This document shows, in pieces, positions 8,221-17,931 of a DNA stretch of 64,000 nucleotides. Positions within the stretch are counted from its first letter, which is position 1; each line of letters opens with the position of its first letter. This stretch comes from Carboxylicivirga sediminis (lineage in GTDB: Bacteria > Bacteroidota > Bacteroidia > Bacteroidales > Marinilabiliaceae): positions 186,001-250,000 of the forward strand of contig NZ_JAGTAR010000001.1 of assembly GCF_018156225.1 (NCBI RefSeq), given 5' to 3'. Below the pieces are notes generated by a model. The model had not been told where the DNA came from, searched no databases, and was given only the letters and a program-made list of their open reading frames with translations. The translations under genes were made by a program, and so were the position numbers.

Positions 8221-11200
8221 TTATGCATTATCTTCTTTATTAAACGATTTCATATACGCTGTTGGCAACATGCCATACTCTTCCTTAAAGTACTTACTGA
8301 AATAACGCGGGCTGTTAAAACCTACCTCATAGGCAATTTCTGAAATATTCATCTGGCTTTTCTGCAACAATTGCGCACCACGCTTCAGTCGTATGATACG
8401 GATAAACTCAATGGGCGATTTGCCGGTAATTGACACCAGCTTTTTATACAAATAAACACGGCTCATGCCCAGCTCCTTGCTCAAGTCTTCCACAGAAAAA
8501 GAGGATTCGGCAATATTGGTTTCGACCACGGCCACCGCTTTGCTTATTAGCTTTTCATCCATCGAGGTGATTTGCACTTCACTGGGTTGTATCTCCACGT
8601 TTTTTTGAAACTGCTTTTGCATCTTACTCCGTTTCTCAAGCAGTTTATTGAGTCGCAACACCAACAGATCCATATTAAATGGCTTGGTAATGTAATCATC
8701 GGCACCTATCTCCAGCCCTTTGATTTTATCTTCATCAGCGGTTCGGGCTGTTAACAAAATAATTGGTATATGACTCGTACGGATATCTTTACGCAGATTC
8801 TGACAAAGCTCCAAACCATCCACACGGGGCATCATTACATCGCTTATAATCAAATCGGGAATAACCTTGTGCACCATTTCAATACCGGCCTGTCCATCAG
8901 CTGCCTCATAGATGTTAAACCTGTCCTCCAAGGTTTCCTTCATAAACGTGCGAAAATCGTGATTATCCTCCACCAGCAATATTGAAGCCTTACCTTTCAT
9001 GTCAATGTGCAATTCGGGCTGCTCCTGGTCATCAACACCAACCTCCACAGCAGTTTCCTCCAACTTACCATCCTCCCTGGTGACAGGCAGAACTACCTTA
9101 AAAGTAGCACCCTTACCCTCCTTGCTTTCTACATGAATGGTACCATTATGCAGCTGCACCATTTCGCGTGCCAGATTAAGCCCGATGCCGCTGCCTGAAA
9201 GGCCTAACTTTTTATTATGTTCAGATTGGAAGAAGCGAACAAATATCTTATCCATATCCGAAGGCTTAATACCGATACCGTTGTCTTTTACCGATATATA
9301 CACCAATTCTTCATTGGTATCAATTTGAAGCGAAAGCTCAACAGATCCATTCTCTGGGGTGAACTTTAAAGCATTGGACAACAGATTCATCAATACCTTT
9401 TGAAGCTTATCCCGATCAAAGTTGAGCATGAACTGATCAACATCGTGGGTAAACGTAAAGCTTATGCGTTTTTTGGTGAAAGCCTCCTCAAAATTTGTAC
9501 TTACTTCCTGCAGAAAAGCAACAATATTACCATAGGAAGGGTTGTATTTCAGGCCATGTAGCTCCAGCTTTCTGAAGTCGAGCAGCTGATTAACCAGCTC
9601 AAGCAACTGCCTGGCATTACGATCAATCACTTCCAGCAGCTTGCGGTTGGATTTGTCAGTAGCTTGGTTCATCAGCTTGTGCAAGGGGGTTAAGATCAGC
9701 GTTAGTGGTGTTCTGAATTCGTGACTGACATTGGTCAGAAACTTCAGTTTCATCTCATCCATCTCTCTGTTGCGGTTAATTAGTAGCTTCTCTTGCTCCA
9801 TCTCAAACTTTAAGCGCTCTTTTCGCAGCATGGAATAGCGGTAATAAATCATAGCAAGCAGAATGATTAATGAATAAAGCAGAAATGCCCAGGTAGTAGC
9901 ATACAAGGGAGGCAATACTTCAATTCGCAATTCCGAGTACTGGCTATTCCATGAACCATCTGCTTTGCTGGCCTTCACCTGAAACACATAATCACCCGCA
10001 TTAAGGTTGGTGTAGGTTACCTGCTTTTGTGCGGGTTCAAGGGGCAACCATTGCTCGTTAAACCCATGGAGGCGGTACTGATATCTGATTTTGTCGGCAA
10101 TGAAAAAATTAAGCGCTGTAAAGCTTATGGAAAACACATTCATTGAGTGTTTTAACACCACCTCATCAGTTAATGATATGGATTGATTTAAAAGCGGCCT
10201 CCCATGCACTTTTTGCCCGGGTACAACCGTTTTGTTGTACACCTGCAGATCAGTGAACACCACTTTAGGCAGCACATTGGGGTACTTAATATCTTTAGAC
10301 TTGAACAGGTTAAAACCATTGGCACCTCCGAATATCAGCTCATTATCGCTTGTTTTGTAACTAGCATTGGGGTTAAACTCATTACCCTGCAAACCATCTT
10401 CCTTGGTAAAGTCATAAATATGAAACTCATATTCATTAGTGACCAATTTATTAACCACTATCTGACTCAAACCGGTTGATTTACTAATCCATATTGCCTG
10501 GTATTCATCCTCTTCAATGCAATTGATAATGTCTTCAGGCAGGCCATCATTGTCGGTAAAGTGCTTAATGTAATCAGTTTGTGAATCGAGCATTATCAGG
10601 CCTTCGCGTGTGGCTATCCATAAGAAGCCGCGCGTATCTTCATATACCGCATTAACCGCTTTATTGCCTAAATCAAATGGTTCTGTCCGGTTGATGGTAG
10701 GATGGTATTTAAAACGTTGCTCTTCAACATTGTAAAATGCCACCCCGTTAGCAGTTGCGATAAACATATTCCCATCCGACAGTTTGAAGATCTGGTTAAT
10801 GAAAGGGCCTGGCGGTTCAATCGTGCCATTATTGGGCAAAGGTTTAAATTGATCAGTCTGTCGATCATATGTCACAATGCCTCCGCCCAAAGTGCCTACC
10901 CACAGATTTTGTTTATTATCTTCAATGATTGACCAGATATTATTGTTCGTTAGCCCCCTGCCTCCATCAATCTCACACTGATAGCGGGTAAACTTCTTCC
11001 CATCAAAGCGATTTAAACCAGCGGCGTACGTACCCGCCCATACATCTCCTTTTACGTCAATAAAAAGACTTACAATCACGTTACCACTCAGCGAATAAGG
11101 ATCATTTTTATCGTGTAGATATTGGGTAAACCTGTTATTATGACGATCAAAATAAATGAGCCCACCACCATTAGCCCCAATCCACAGGTTGCCTTTATCA

Positions 11201-12312
11201 TCTTCAACAAAACAGTTGATATCACTAAATGGTATGCTATGCGGATCGGACCACAAATGACGGAAGTGCGGAAATTTATGAATGCTTTCGTGGTAATAGC
11301 TAAATCCATTTTTATAGGAGCCAACCCACACAATATTGTTATCATCGATATACAAATCAGTAATGGAGTTTTGCGCTACACTCTTATCATTATCCGGTTG
11401 ATGGTATATTGTTTGAATCTCACCAGAATATTTATTGATGATATCAATCCCGCCATGGTCTGTTCCTACCCAAATTAATCCTTTATCATCCTGTACAATG
11501 CGCCGGATTATATTACTGGTCAACTGGGTTTTATTGCTGGTCATTGAGTAATAACTCCATTGCTGTGTTAAGGCGTTATAATGATGAGTGCCCAGGTTAT
11601 TCCCATAAAACCAAACATCGTTTTCGGCATCAATAAATAATTCAGCATTGAGGCTATCCGCCTCCATCTTATCGTCCAGATAATCATCACTAAAGATTAA
11701 TTGTATATCACTGTCGTCATAACATTCAAGCGTGCCATTGCCAAACAGGCAATACAGGTAACCGTTGGCATGCTTGAAATCAACCAGATAACTGCCTGTT
11801 TCACTATAATCAGGAAAAACAGAACGTAATTCATATGTGGCGGAGTCCAACAGCTGATAGTACTCTTTATTGTAATCTTTGAGCCATATTTGCTGGTGGT
11901 TATCACAATACACCCGATCGATATTGATAATAGAGGTATCTTTCTCTAGGTATTCGTTGGGATCGCTGTAAAAACGCTCCTCACGAACATCATATACCTC
12001 ATACCCTTGCGACGTTTCAAGCCATAAATTATGCTTAAAATCCTCCTGAATATTGATGATGTAATTGTCATCAATAGAACTGGAATCAGCAGTGTTGTGC
12101 TTAAAATTAACGAATGAAACACCATCGTAGCGGCTTAACCCGGCCACTGTGCCGATCCATATAAAGCCCTGATGATCTTTATAAATACAGTTCACCTGAT
12201 TATTGACCAAACCATCTTCGTTGCCTAGTCTTATAAAGGAGTACTGTTTTTGGGCTTGTCCACCAGATGATAGCAAGAACAACAGGACGAAACAGAACAG
12301 GATTATCTTCAT
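8221..12312 (-). CDS. Hybrid two-component system sensor/regulator (HTCS)
   Basis: A 1363-residue inner-membrane protein combining sensor kinase and transcription factor. Order: signal peptide (to about 20); repeated Reg_prop propeller blades (for example FIWIGTVAGLSRYDG) over roughly 25-690; Y_Y_Y domain near 730-800; one membrane segment (TTWAFLLYSLIILLAMIYY); histidine kinase with phospho-His near 864 in SHEFRTPLTL; ATPase motifs NLLSNALKFTP, DNGIGI and GSGIGLNLA; receiver domain with acceptor Asp near 1158 in LIISDVMMPRVDG; AraC DNA-binding domain from about 1254. HTCS proteins bind glycan oligosaccharides in the periplasm and activate the local utilization locus. It lies inside the CAZyme block, 52 bp after GH3, so this block is its likely target. 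Confidence 0.96.
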   Translation of the reverse strand: MKIILFCFVLLFLLSSGGQAQKQYSFIRLGNEDGLVNNQVNCIYKDHQGFIWIGTVAGLSRYDGVSFVNFKHNTADSSSIDDNYIINIQEDFKHNLWLETSQGYEVYDVREERFYSDPNEYLEKDTSIINIDRVYCDNHQQIWLKDYNKEYYQLLDSATYELRSVFPDYSETGSYLVDFKHANGYLYCLFGNGTLECYDDSDIQLIFSDDYLDDKMEADSLNAELFIDAENDVWFYGNNLGTHHYNALTQQWSYYSMTSNKTQLTSNIIRRIVQDDKGLIWVGTDHGGIDIINKYSGEIQTIYHQPDNDKSVAQNSITDLYIDDNNIVWVGSYKNGFSYYHESIHKFPHFRHLWSDPHSIPFSDINCFVEDDKGNLWIGANGGGLIYFDRHNNRFTQYLHDKNDPYSLSGNVIVSLFIDVKGDVWAGTYAAGLNRFDGKKFTRYQCEIDGGRGLTNNNIWSIIEDNKQNLWVGTLGGGIVTYDRQTDQFKPLPNNGTIEPPGPFINQIFKLSDGNMFIATANGVAFYNVEEQRFKYHPTINRTEPFDLGNKAVNAVYEDTRGFLWIATREGLIMLDSQTDYIKHFTDNDGLPEDIINCIEEDEYQAIWISKSTGLSQIVVNKLVTNEYEFHIYDFTKEDGLQGNEFNPNASYKTSDNELIFGGANGFNLFKSKDIKYPNVLPKVVFTDLQVYNKTVVPGQKVHGRPLLNQSISLTDEVVLKHSMNVFSISFTALNFFIADKIRYQYRLHGFNEQWLPLEPAQKQVTYTNLNAGDYVFQVKASKADGSWNSQYSELRIEVLPPLYATTWAFLLYSLIILLAMIYYRYSMLRKERLKFEMEQEKLLINRNREMDEMKLKFLTNVSHEFRTPLTLILTPLHKLMNQATDKSNRKLLEVIDRNARQLLELVNQLLDFRKLELHGLKYNPSYGNIVAFLQEVSTNFEEAFTKKRISFTFTHDVDQFMLNFDRDKLQKVLMNLLSNALKFTPENGSVELSLQIDTNEELVYISVKDNGIGIKPSDMDKIFVRFFQSEHNKKLGLSGSGIGLNLAREMVQLHNGTIHVESKEGKGATFKVVLPVTREDGKLEETAVEVGVDDQEQPELHIDMKGKASILLVEDNHDFRTFMKETLEDRFNIYEAADGQAGIEMVHKVIPDLIISDVMMPRVDGLELCQNLRKDIRTSHIPIILLTARTADEDKIKGLEIGADDYITKPFNMDLLVLRLNKLLEKRSKMQKQFQKNVEIQPSEVQITSMDEKLISKAVAVVETNIAESSFSVEDLSKELGMSRVYLYKKLVSITGKSPIEFIRIIRLKRGAQLLQKSQMNISEIAYEVGFNSPRYFSKYFKEEYGMLPTAYMKSFNKEDNA

Positions 12313-12364
12313 TAATTTTTCAATTGTATTATTGACCCAATGGCCTATGCCACCCCAAAAAATA

Positions 12365-14545
12365 CTATTTTATTCTGAATTGTGTTTGATAAACGCAATT
12401 ATCTGAGGCATTTCCCACATAAAGCTGGTATCGTCCCTTCTCGATATGCCAGCCGGCTATGCTTTCATCGTAGAAAGCTAATTGTTCAACAGGTATTATC
12501 AGCTCAACAGTGGTGGTACTACCGGCTTTCATGTAAACTTTCTCAAAGGCTTTGAGTTCCTTCACGGCCCGTTTTACCTTTGAATCTTTTTTACCAACGT
12601 AGACTTGCACAACTTCTGCTCCGTCTTTCTGCCCCATATTATTGATGGTGCAACTTACTTTAAGTGTATCACTTGCCAGGTAAGAGGTGGCATTCACTCC
12701 TGCATCTGAAATAGTGAATTGAGTATAGGATAAGCCATAGCCAAATGCAAACCGGGGCTTTATCTGTTGTGTTTCATGCCAGCGGTAACCTACCAGTATA
12801 TCTTCCTGATAATGTTGCCTGATACTATCGCCCGGATAAGACAACTGACCGAAATAGTGCGCAGCGTTATCGCTTAATTTCACCGGATACGAAAACGGCA
12901 GCTTACCCGAGGGGTTGACTTCACCCGAAAGAATATCGGCCAGGGCATTGCCCGCTTCACTGCCATTGTACCAGGCCTGAATCAGTCCCTTTACATCATG
13001 TAACCATGGCATTTCAACAGCATTTCCACTGACCAGCACAACGGCTGTTTGAGGATTTACATCAGTAATTTTCCTGATTAGCTCATCCTGACCAAAAGGT
13101 AAATGATAATGTTTACGGTCGCCGCCCTCACAATCCTGATAGTGATTCTTATTAAGCCCTCCGATAAACAACACCATATCCGCTTCAGCTGCTGCTTCAA
13201 CCGCCGCTCTGCTTAACGAATCGGCATCTAAACCCGAAGGCAATTCGCGCCCATAGGCCGGCGGTCCGGAGGCATATCCCATTGAGTAAATAATAGTGGC
13301 ATTTTTAAAGCGGTGCTTAATCCCTTCCAGGGGCGACACCTCGTACCTCGCCTTTAACTCCGAAGAACCTCCTCCATTTGTCATGGTGCGGGTGGCATTT
13401 TCACCAATCACAGCAATAGTAAGGCTGGTATGCTCATCAATTGGCAGAAAATCCTTATCATTTTTCAGTAAGACGATGCCATCAGCAGCCACCTTGCGGG
13501 CTACCCGACTATGTTCCACATTATTGGCGCGACCTAAAGAACGTTCGCGATTCATATTGGTACGAAACATGAGTCGTAATATCCGACGTACCTTTTCATC
13601 CACAACAGCTTCGTTCAGTTCTCCACTCTTTATTATATCCCTGAATGGCTTGGCCAGAAAATAGTTATCGTAGGCAAAACGTTCAGAAAAAGTTAGTCCG
13701 TTAGTCCAGGTGCCCATCTCAATATCAAGGCCATTAAGAGCTGCCTCTTTTGTATCGTGGGCGCTTCCCCAATCGGTAATCACTACGCCATCATAAGCCC
13801 AATCGCCTTTCAGTATCTTATTAATCAGTAATTCATGATGACTGGTAAACTGCCCCCTGAACTGATTATATGCACCCATCACCGACCAAACACCTCCCTC
13901 TTGAACAGCGGCTTTAAATGCCGGCAGGTAAACCTCATGAAGTGCACGATCACTCACCTGCACATCAATGTGTGAGCGCCACTTTTCCTGGTTATTCAGT
14001 GCGAAATGCTTCACACAGGCCGCTACGCCATTGCTTTGTACCCCTTTAATATATGGCACCACCATTTTGGAGGCCAGCAGCGGGTCTTCACCCATGTATT
14101 CAAAGTTACGGCCATTGAGTGGGGTACGATAGATATTAACACCCGGCCCCAGCAACACGTCTTTTTTACGGTAACGTGCTTCCTCGCCAATGGCCACGCC
14201 ATATTCGAAGGAAAGCTGCGGGTTAAAGGTAGCGGCCAGACAGGTTAATGCTGGAAAGGCGGTGATGGAATCATTGGTCCAGCCGGCATAGCCCCAGTTG
14301 TCCCAGTTGATTTCGCCACGAACGCCGTGTGGCCCGTCAGACATCCACAACTCAGGTATACCAAGGCGCGGCACACCAGGCGAGCTGAATTTAGATTGTG
14401 CATGACACATAGCCACTTTCTCGTCCAGCGTCATCCGGACAATAATGGCACTAATCTTTTCTTCTACTTCATCAGGCTTTTGTGCCAAGCCATTTGAGCA
14501 AAATCCCAACCATAAAATGGCAGCCAACAGGATTATATTTTTCAT
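12365..14545 (-). CDS. GH3 family beta-glucosidase/beta-xylosidase
   Basis: The start is set at ATG 14545, where the signal peptide MKNIILLAAILWLGFCSNGLA begins; the frame is open further upstream. About 726 residues with the full GH3 layout: TIM barrel (SDGPHGVRGE, LLGPGVNIYRTPLNGRNFEY, CVKHFALNNQE), nucleophile Asp in GVVITDWGSAHD, the second alpha/beta domain (GGGSSEL, VLFIGG), and a C-terminal fibronectin-III-like domain. Family members cut terminal beta-glucose or beta-xylose. Next to GH31, GH2, GH43 and a hybrid sensor it is probably the beta-glucosidase that finishes xyloglucan oligosaccharides. It is 52 bp upstream of the sensor gene and probably shares its transcript. Confidence 0.9.
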   Translation of the reverse strand: MKNIILLAAILWLGFCSNGLAQKPDEVEEKISAIIVRMTLDEKVAMCHAQSKFSSPGVPRLGIPELWMSDGPHGVRGEINWDNWGYAGWTNDSITAFPALTCLAATFNPQLSFEYGVAIGEEARYRKKDVLLGPGVNIYRTPLNGRNFEYMGEDPLLASKMVVPYIKGVQSNGVAACVKHFALNNQEKWRSHIDVQVSDRALHEVYLPAFKAAVQEGGVWSVMGAYNQFRGQFTSHHELLINKILKGDWAYDGVVITDWGSAHDTKEAALNGLDIEMGTWTNGLTFSERFAYDNYFLAKPFRDIIKSGELNEAVVDEKVRRILRLMFRTNMNRERSLGRANNVEHSRVARKVAADGIVLLKNDKDFLPIDEHTSLTIAVIGENATRTMTNGGGSSELKARYEVSPLEGIKHRFKNATIIYSMGYASGPPAYGRELPSGLDADSLSRAAVEAAAEADMVLFIGGLNKNHYQDCEGGDRKHYHLPFGQDELIRKITDVNPQTAVVLVSGNAVEMPWLHDVKGLIQAWYNGSEAGNALADILSGEVNPSGKLPFSYPVKLSDNAAHYFGQLSYPGDSIRQHYQEDILVGYRWHETQQIKPRFAFGYGLSYTQFTISDAGVNATSYLASDTLKVSCTINNMGQKDGAEVVQVYVGKKDSKVKRAVKELKAFEKVYMKAGSTTTVELIIPVEQLAFYDESIAGWHIEKGRYQLYVGNASDNCVYQTQFRIK

Positions 14546-14650
14546 ACTTTGTGTTATTTTCTTGGTTACTATTACGCAATACAGCCTGTAATAAAACATA
14601 GCTACACCTGCTTATTCAAGGGTCCAGGTAGATCACATTATACTGAACAA

Positions 14651-14696
14651 ATAAAAAGAGAGCTTCGATGCACCTTTGTCCATCGAGCCCTCTCAT
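14651..14696 (-). terminator. Rho-independent terminator after the GH31 gene
   Basis: On the minus strand a long stem (GAGAGGGCTCGATG pairing with CATCGAAGCTCTC) is followed by TTTTTATTTG. It directly follows the GH31 stop codon and suggests GH31 is transcribed as its own unit. Confidence 0.75.
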
Positions 14697-14703
14697 CCAT
14701 TTA

Positions 14704-17565
14704 TTACTCAGCACTTATTTGTACTGGTTTCCCGAAGTATTTTACTTTCTGCCCTTTTAATCGGTCAAAATCGAGATCAACTTTATTCTTTTTATCAGCG
14801 AAAATCACCTCAAACTCCCGCTCATCGGGCATGCCATTATATGCTCCAATGCGCTCACCAATTGTTAATACCTGCTCCTTGTCAGACCACGAAACAGGAA
14901 TCATCGCATAGTGTCCCTTTTCATAGTTATAGTTGAGTCCTTCATCTTCGTATATGGTGAAAGCACCATCGGCACCGGTATATACCAATAATTTGATTGG
15001 CGCATGCGGCTTTTGTCCGGTGTACTCAATTTGAGGCCCAACCGGTACAATGGAACCGGCTTTGATAAACAGTGGGATTTGCTCATAAGGTGCTTCCGCC
15101 ACAATGCGTTGACCACCTTCAATAAAAGCTCCGTTATGGGCATTGTACCAGGCTGTTCCTTCGGGTAAATACACCTCGCGCTGACGAGTTCCATACTCGT
15201 ATACCGGACAAACCATGAATGATGGCCCAAACATATACTGGTCGTCAATATTGGTAACAGCCTTGTCATTCGCGAAATCCATCACCAGGGCACGCATCAT
15301 GGTGTAATCATTAAAATAGACATATCCAGCCAGGGAATAAATGTATGGCATCAGGCGATAGCGCAGCTTGTTGTATGCCACAATACTTTGATAGGCTTTA
15401 TGAGATTCGGGTGCAATATGAAATACCTCGCGATAAGGATACTGCCCATGTGCCCTGTAGAGTGGCACAAAAGTACCGAACTGATACCAGCGCGTATTGA
15501 GCTCGCGCCACTCCTCCATATCCTCACTGCCTTCACGGGCAGTTTCGTAGCGTTTCTCCACACAAAAACCGCCAATATCCATGGTCCAGTATGGAATGCC
15601 AGACAAGGCAAAGTTCATTCCGGCTGTAATCTGTGCTTTCATATCTTCCCAGCGGGTGCCAATATCGCCGCTCCAGGTAGCTGTGGCGTAACGCTGTAAT
15701 CCGGCAAAGCCTGAGCGTGTCAACAGGAACACACGCTTATCAGGATCTACGCTTCTTTGTCCGTTATATATCGCATCGGCATTGGCCAGGGAGTAGGTAT
15801 TAAAATACTCAGTGGATGATCCCAGAGCAGTTGGTCCGCAAAGCTTTTTGCGGTAATCAATGCTGGCATTGGACAGTATATCGGGTTCTGAAGCATCCAT
15901 CCACCAGGCATCCATCCCGTATTGATACAGGTTATCGCGCATTTGCGACCAGAAAAGTTCGCGCGCCCCCTGGCTGTATGGATCATAGAAGGAACCTATA
16001 TAGCCCTGACCAATCCAGTCTCTCACACTGTCTTTCACTGCCTGCTGATACATGAAGCCTTTCGCATCCAGTGCCTTGTAATTATTAGTATTGTTATAAA
16101 ACTTAGGCCACACAGAAATCATGCAGTGGGCATTCATGCCGTGTATATCATCCATCATTTTTTGTGGATCAGGAAAACGGCTGGCATCAAACTGATGACT
16201 GCCCCATTGGTCCTCCTCCCAGTACGACCAGTCCTGCACAATATTATCGATGGGAATGTGACGCTTACGAAATTCGGCCAAAGTACCAACTATCTCATCC
16301 TGTGTCTTGTAGCGTTCTCTGCTTTGCCAAAAACCATAGGCCCAGCGAGGCAAGATGGTGGCTTTACCGGTTAGCTGCCGGTAACCACTTATGACCTCAT
16401 CCATGTTTTGGCCATGGACAAAATAGTAATCGAGCTGCTGGCCCATCTCCGACCATAAGGACAGTTTGCCCTGCTCTTCATCTGGTCGGGGCGCTAAAGC
16501 CTTGAGGCCGATATACGACACTCCGCCATCGGGTTTCCAGCTTAGCTTAAGAGGTACACGCTGCCCTTTCTCCAGCTCAACAGTAAACTTATAGGTATTA
16601 GGATTCCAGGCAGTTCGCCAGCGTTCTTTCACCACTTCCTTACCGGCCATCTCCACTTTGGTGTATCCGGCATAGTAAAGCTTAAAATGATAGGTGCCAC
16701 TAACGGGTGCTTCAATCTGTCCCTCCCACTCAATGGTGGAATTTTCAAAGGGAAATGCCTCGGGAAATTGCTTAACAGCATCAAGGTGTTCATAGTCAAT
16801 GTCTGCTTCATCTTTTTGCACAAACACAGTACCATCGGCCGTTGTGTAGGTAGCACTTAGTCCACCTTTTTCGCCCTGCTTGTTATACAAAGTAAACTGC
16901 GAAAGCTGCCCATAGTCACTGGGGTTACCAAAGCGGGAGAGCGAGTAATTATCCCATAAGAGGCCATAGTTCTTATTCGACACAACAAAAGGCACTGATA
17001 CTTTTGTGTTGTACTGATATAATTCCTCGTTCTTGCCTTTATAATTCCACTCGTCGCTCTGGTGCTGTCCTAAGCCATAAAAGGCCTCATCGTCGGGCGA
17101 TTCAAACACTTGCTCAAAGGTATAGCCGGTATAGCCGTCAACGCTTATGGGGCTAAACTTTTTATGACCGCCATCTTGCTCCTTTAGCAAAGCATTGCCA
17201 GCACTATCGAAAAAAGCCACTTCGCCCGTTAGCAACGATGCTTTCACCTTTAAATCAGCAGTACTGAGCAACAGTGCGTCCTCCTTTTCCTCAAGGGTGA
17301 ATTTCACCTTGTTTTCGCCCTGTGGGATGACCACAAGACTCTCGCGTGGATTTAATTGCTTTTCGGGTGATGCCACCACCCTGATGATGCCTTCCGACAC
17401 TGCTTGAATCTGAACTATCTGCGCATCGGCCTTGCTACACTCTTTGGGATATATAATAACGCCATCGCTTTGGCGCAGGTAGGTCGGTTGACTGCATGAC
17501 ACCAATAAAAAGCTGAACGCTAATAATTGTCCGAGATACTTTAGTTTTTGTGTTGTCCTGTTCAT
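14704..17565 (-). CDS. GH31 family glycosidase with inserted PA14 domain, lipoprotein (alpha-xylosidase-like)
   Basis: The start is set at ATG 17565, giving 953 residues with a lipobox (FSFLLVSC); an upstream in-frame ATG near 17673 would lie on the -7 promoter box. An N-terminal beta-sandwich is interrupted by a PA14 domain (IEWEGQIEAPVSGTYHFKLY and following). The GH31 barrel then has the nucleophile Asp in DAWWMDASEPDI and an acid/base region around TWSGDIGTRWEDM. A PA14 insert and the WWMDASEPD nucleophile region are typical of the alpha-xylosidases in xyloglucan loci such as CjXyl31A and BoGH31A (from memory). Likely role: removal of alpha-1,6-xylose from xyloglucan oligosaccharides. It is first in the one-strand CAZyme block. 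Confidence 0.87.
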   Translation of the reverse strand: MNRTTQKLKYLGQLLAFSFLLVSCSQPTYLRQSDGVIIYPKECSKADAQIVQIQAVSEGIIRVVASPEKQLNPRESLVVIPQGENKVKFTLEEKEDALLLSTADLKVKASLLTGEVAFFDSAGNALLKEQDGGHKKFSPISVDGYTGYTFEQVFESPDDEAFYGLGQHQSDEWNYKGKNEELYQYNTKVSVPFVVSNKNYGLLWDNYSLSRFGNPSDYGQLSQFTLYNKQGEKGGLSATYTTADGTVFVQKDEADIDYEHLDAVKQFPEAFPFENSTIEWEGQIEAPVSGTYHFKLYYAGYTKVEMAGKEVVKERWRTAWNPNTYKFTVELEKGQRVPLKLSWKPDGGVSYIGLKALAPRPDEEQGKLSLWSEMGQQLDYYFVHGQNMDEVISGYRQLTGKATILPRWAYGFWQSRERYKTQDEIVGTLAEFRKRHIPIDNIVQDWSYWEEDQWGSHQFDASRFPDPQKMMDDIHGMNAHCMISVWPKFYNNTNNYKALDAKGFMYQQAVKDSVRDWIGQGYIGSFYDPYSQGARELFWSQMRDNLYQYGMDAWWMDASEPDILSNASIDYRKKLCGPTALGSSTEYFNTYSLANADAIYNGQRSVDPDKRVFLLTRSGFAGLQRYATATWSGDIGTRWEDMKAQITAGMNFALSGIPYWTMDIGGFCVEKRYETAREGSEDMEEWRELNTRWYQFGTFVPLYRAHGQYPYREVFHIAPESHKAYQSIVAYNKLRYRLMPYIYSLAGYVYFNDYTMMRALVMDFANDKAVTNIDDQYMFGPSFMVCPVYEYGTRQREVYLPEGTAWYNAHNGAFIEGGQRIVAEAPYEQIPLFIKAGSIVPVGPQIEYTGQKPHAPIKLLVYTGADGAFTIYEDEGLNYNYEKGHYAMIPVSWSDKEQVLTIGERIGAYNGMPDEREFEVIFADKKNKVDLDFDRLKGQKVKYFGKPVQISAE

Positions 17566-17931
17566 ATGGCTGTTATCATTTTTCCATGTTTGGAGAGTCA
17601 ATATTTGTTGACCAATACCACCTGCGATTGCGCTGTCACATGGCGCTTTGGCATTTGTCAATAGACTCATCACAAAAGTATCGCAATGGCACCTGCCTGC
17701 CCCAAACGATTGTTAATGATAGGGGTTAAAATGATAACTGCTATGTTGCTAATGATGTGAATGTATGTATGATTTGATAATTAAATTGTCTGAAAGCAAC
17801 ACTCAGACAACTGACAAACTGCTATTTAGCGGTTAGTAACCTCCTTAATCCTTCTTTCTGCGAAGCGGAACAAGCTCTAACAGGAGAGAAAGCCGTGAAC
17901 TTCAATTCTACAACCTTAAGCATTATCTGAC
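17566..17931. other. Intergenic stretch with the GH31 promoter; no gene seen
   Basis: This 366-base stretch lies upstream of GH31 and downstream of the barrel gene at 17932-18762, all on the minus strand. Apart from the promoter at its left side I see no convincing coding frame, RNA gene or strong hairpin. Confidence 0.5.
17673..17706 (-). promoter_or_regulatory. Promoter candidate of the GH31 gene
   Basis: On the minus strand a TTTG element (17703-17706) precedes TACTTTTG (17673-17680), which fits the Bacteroidota -7 box TAnnTTTG. The 22-base spacer is slightly longer than usual. It lies about 108 bases before the GH31 start at 17565 and rules out a start at 17673. Confidence 0.45.

Noticed and set aside
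17566-17931. Possible tRNA or small RNA upstream of GH31
   Set aside because: No cloverleaf, GTTC-type arm or terminator is seen.
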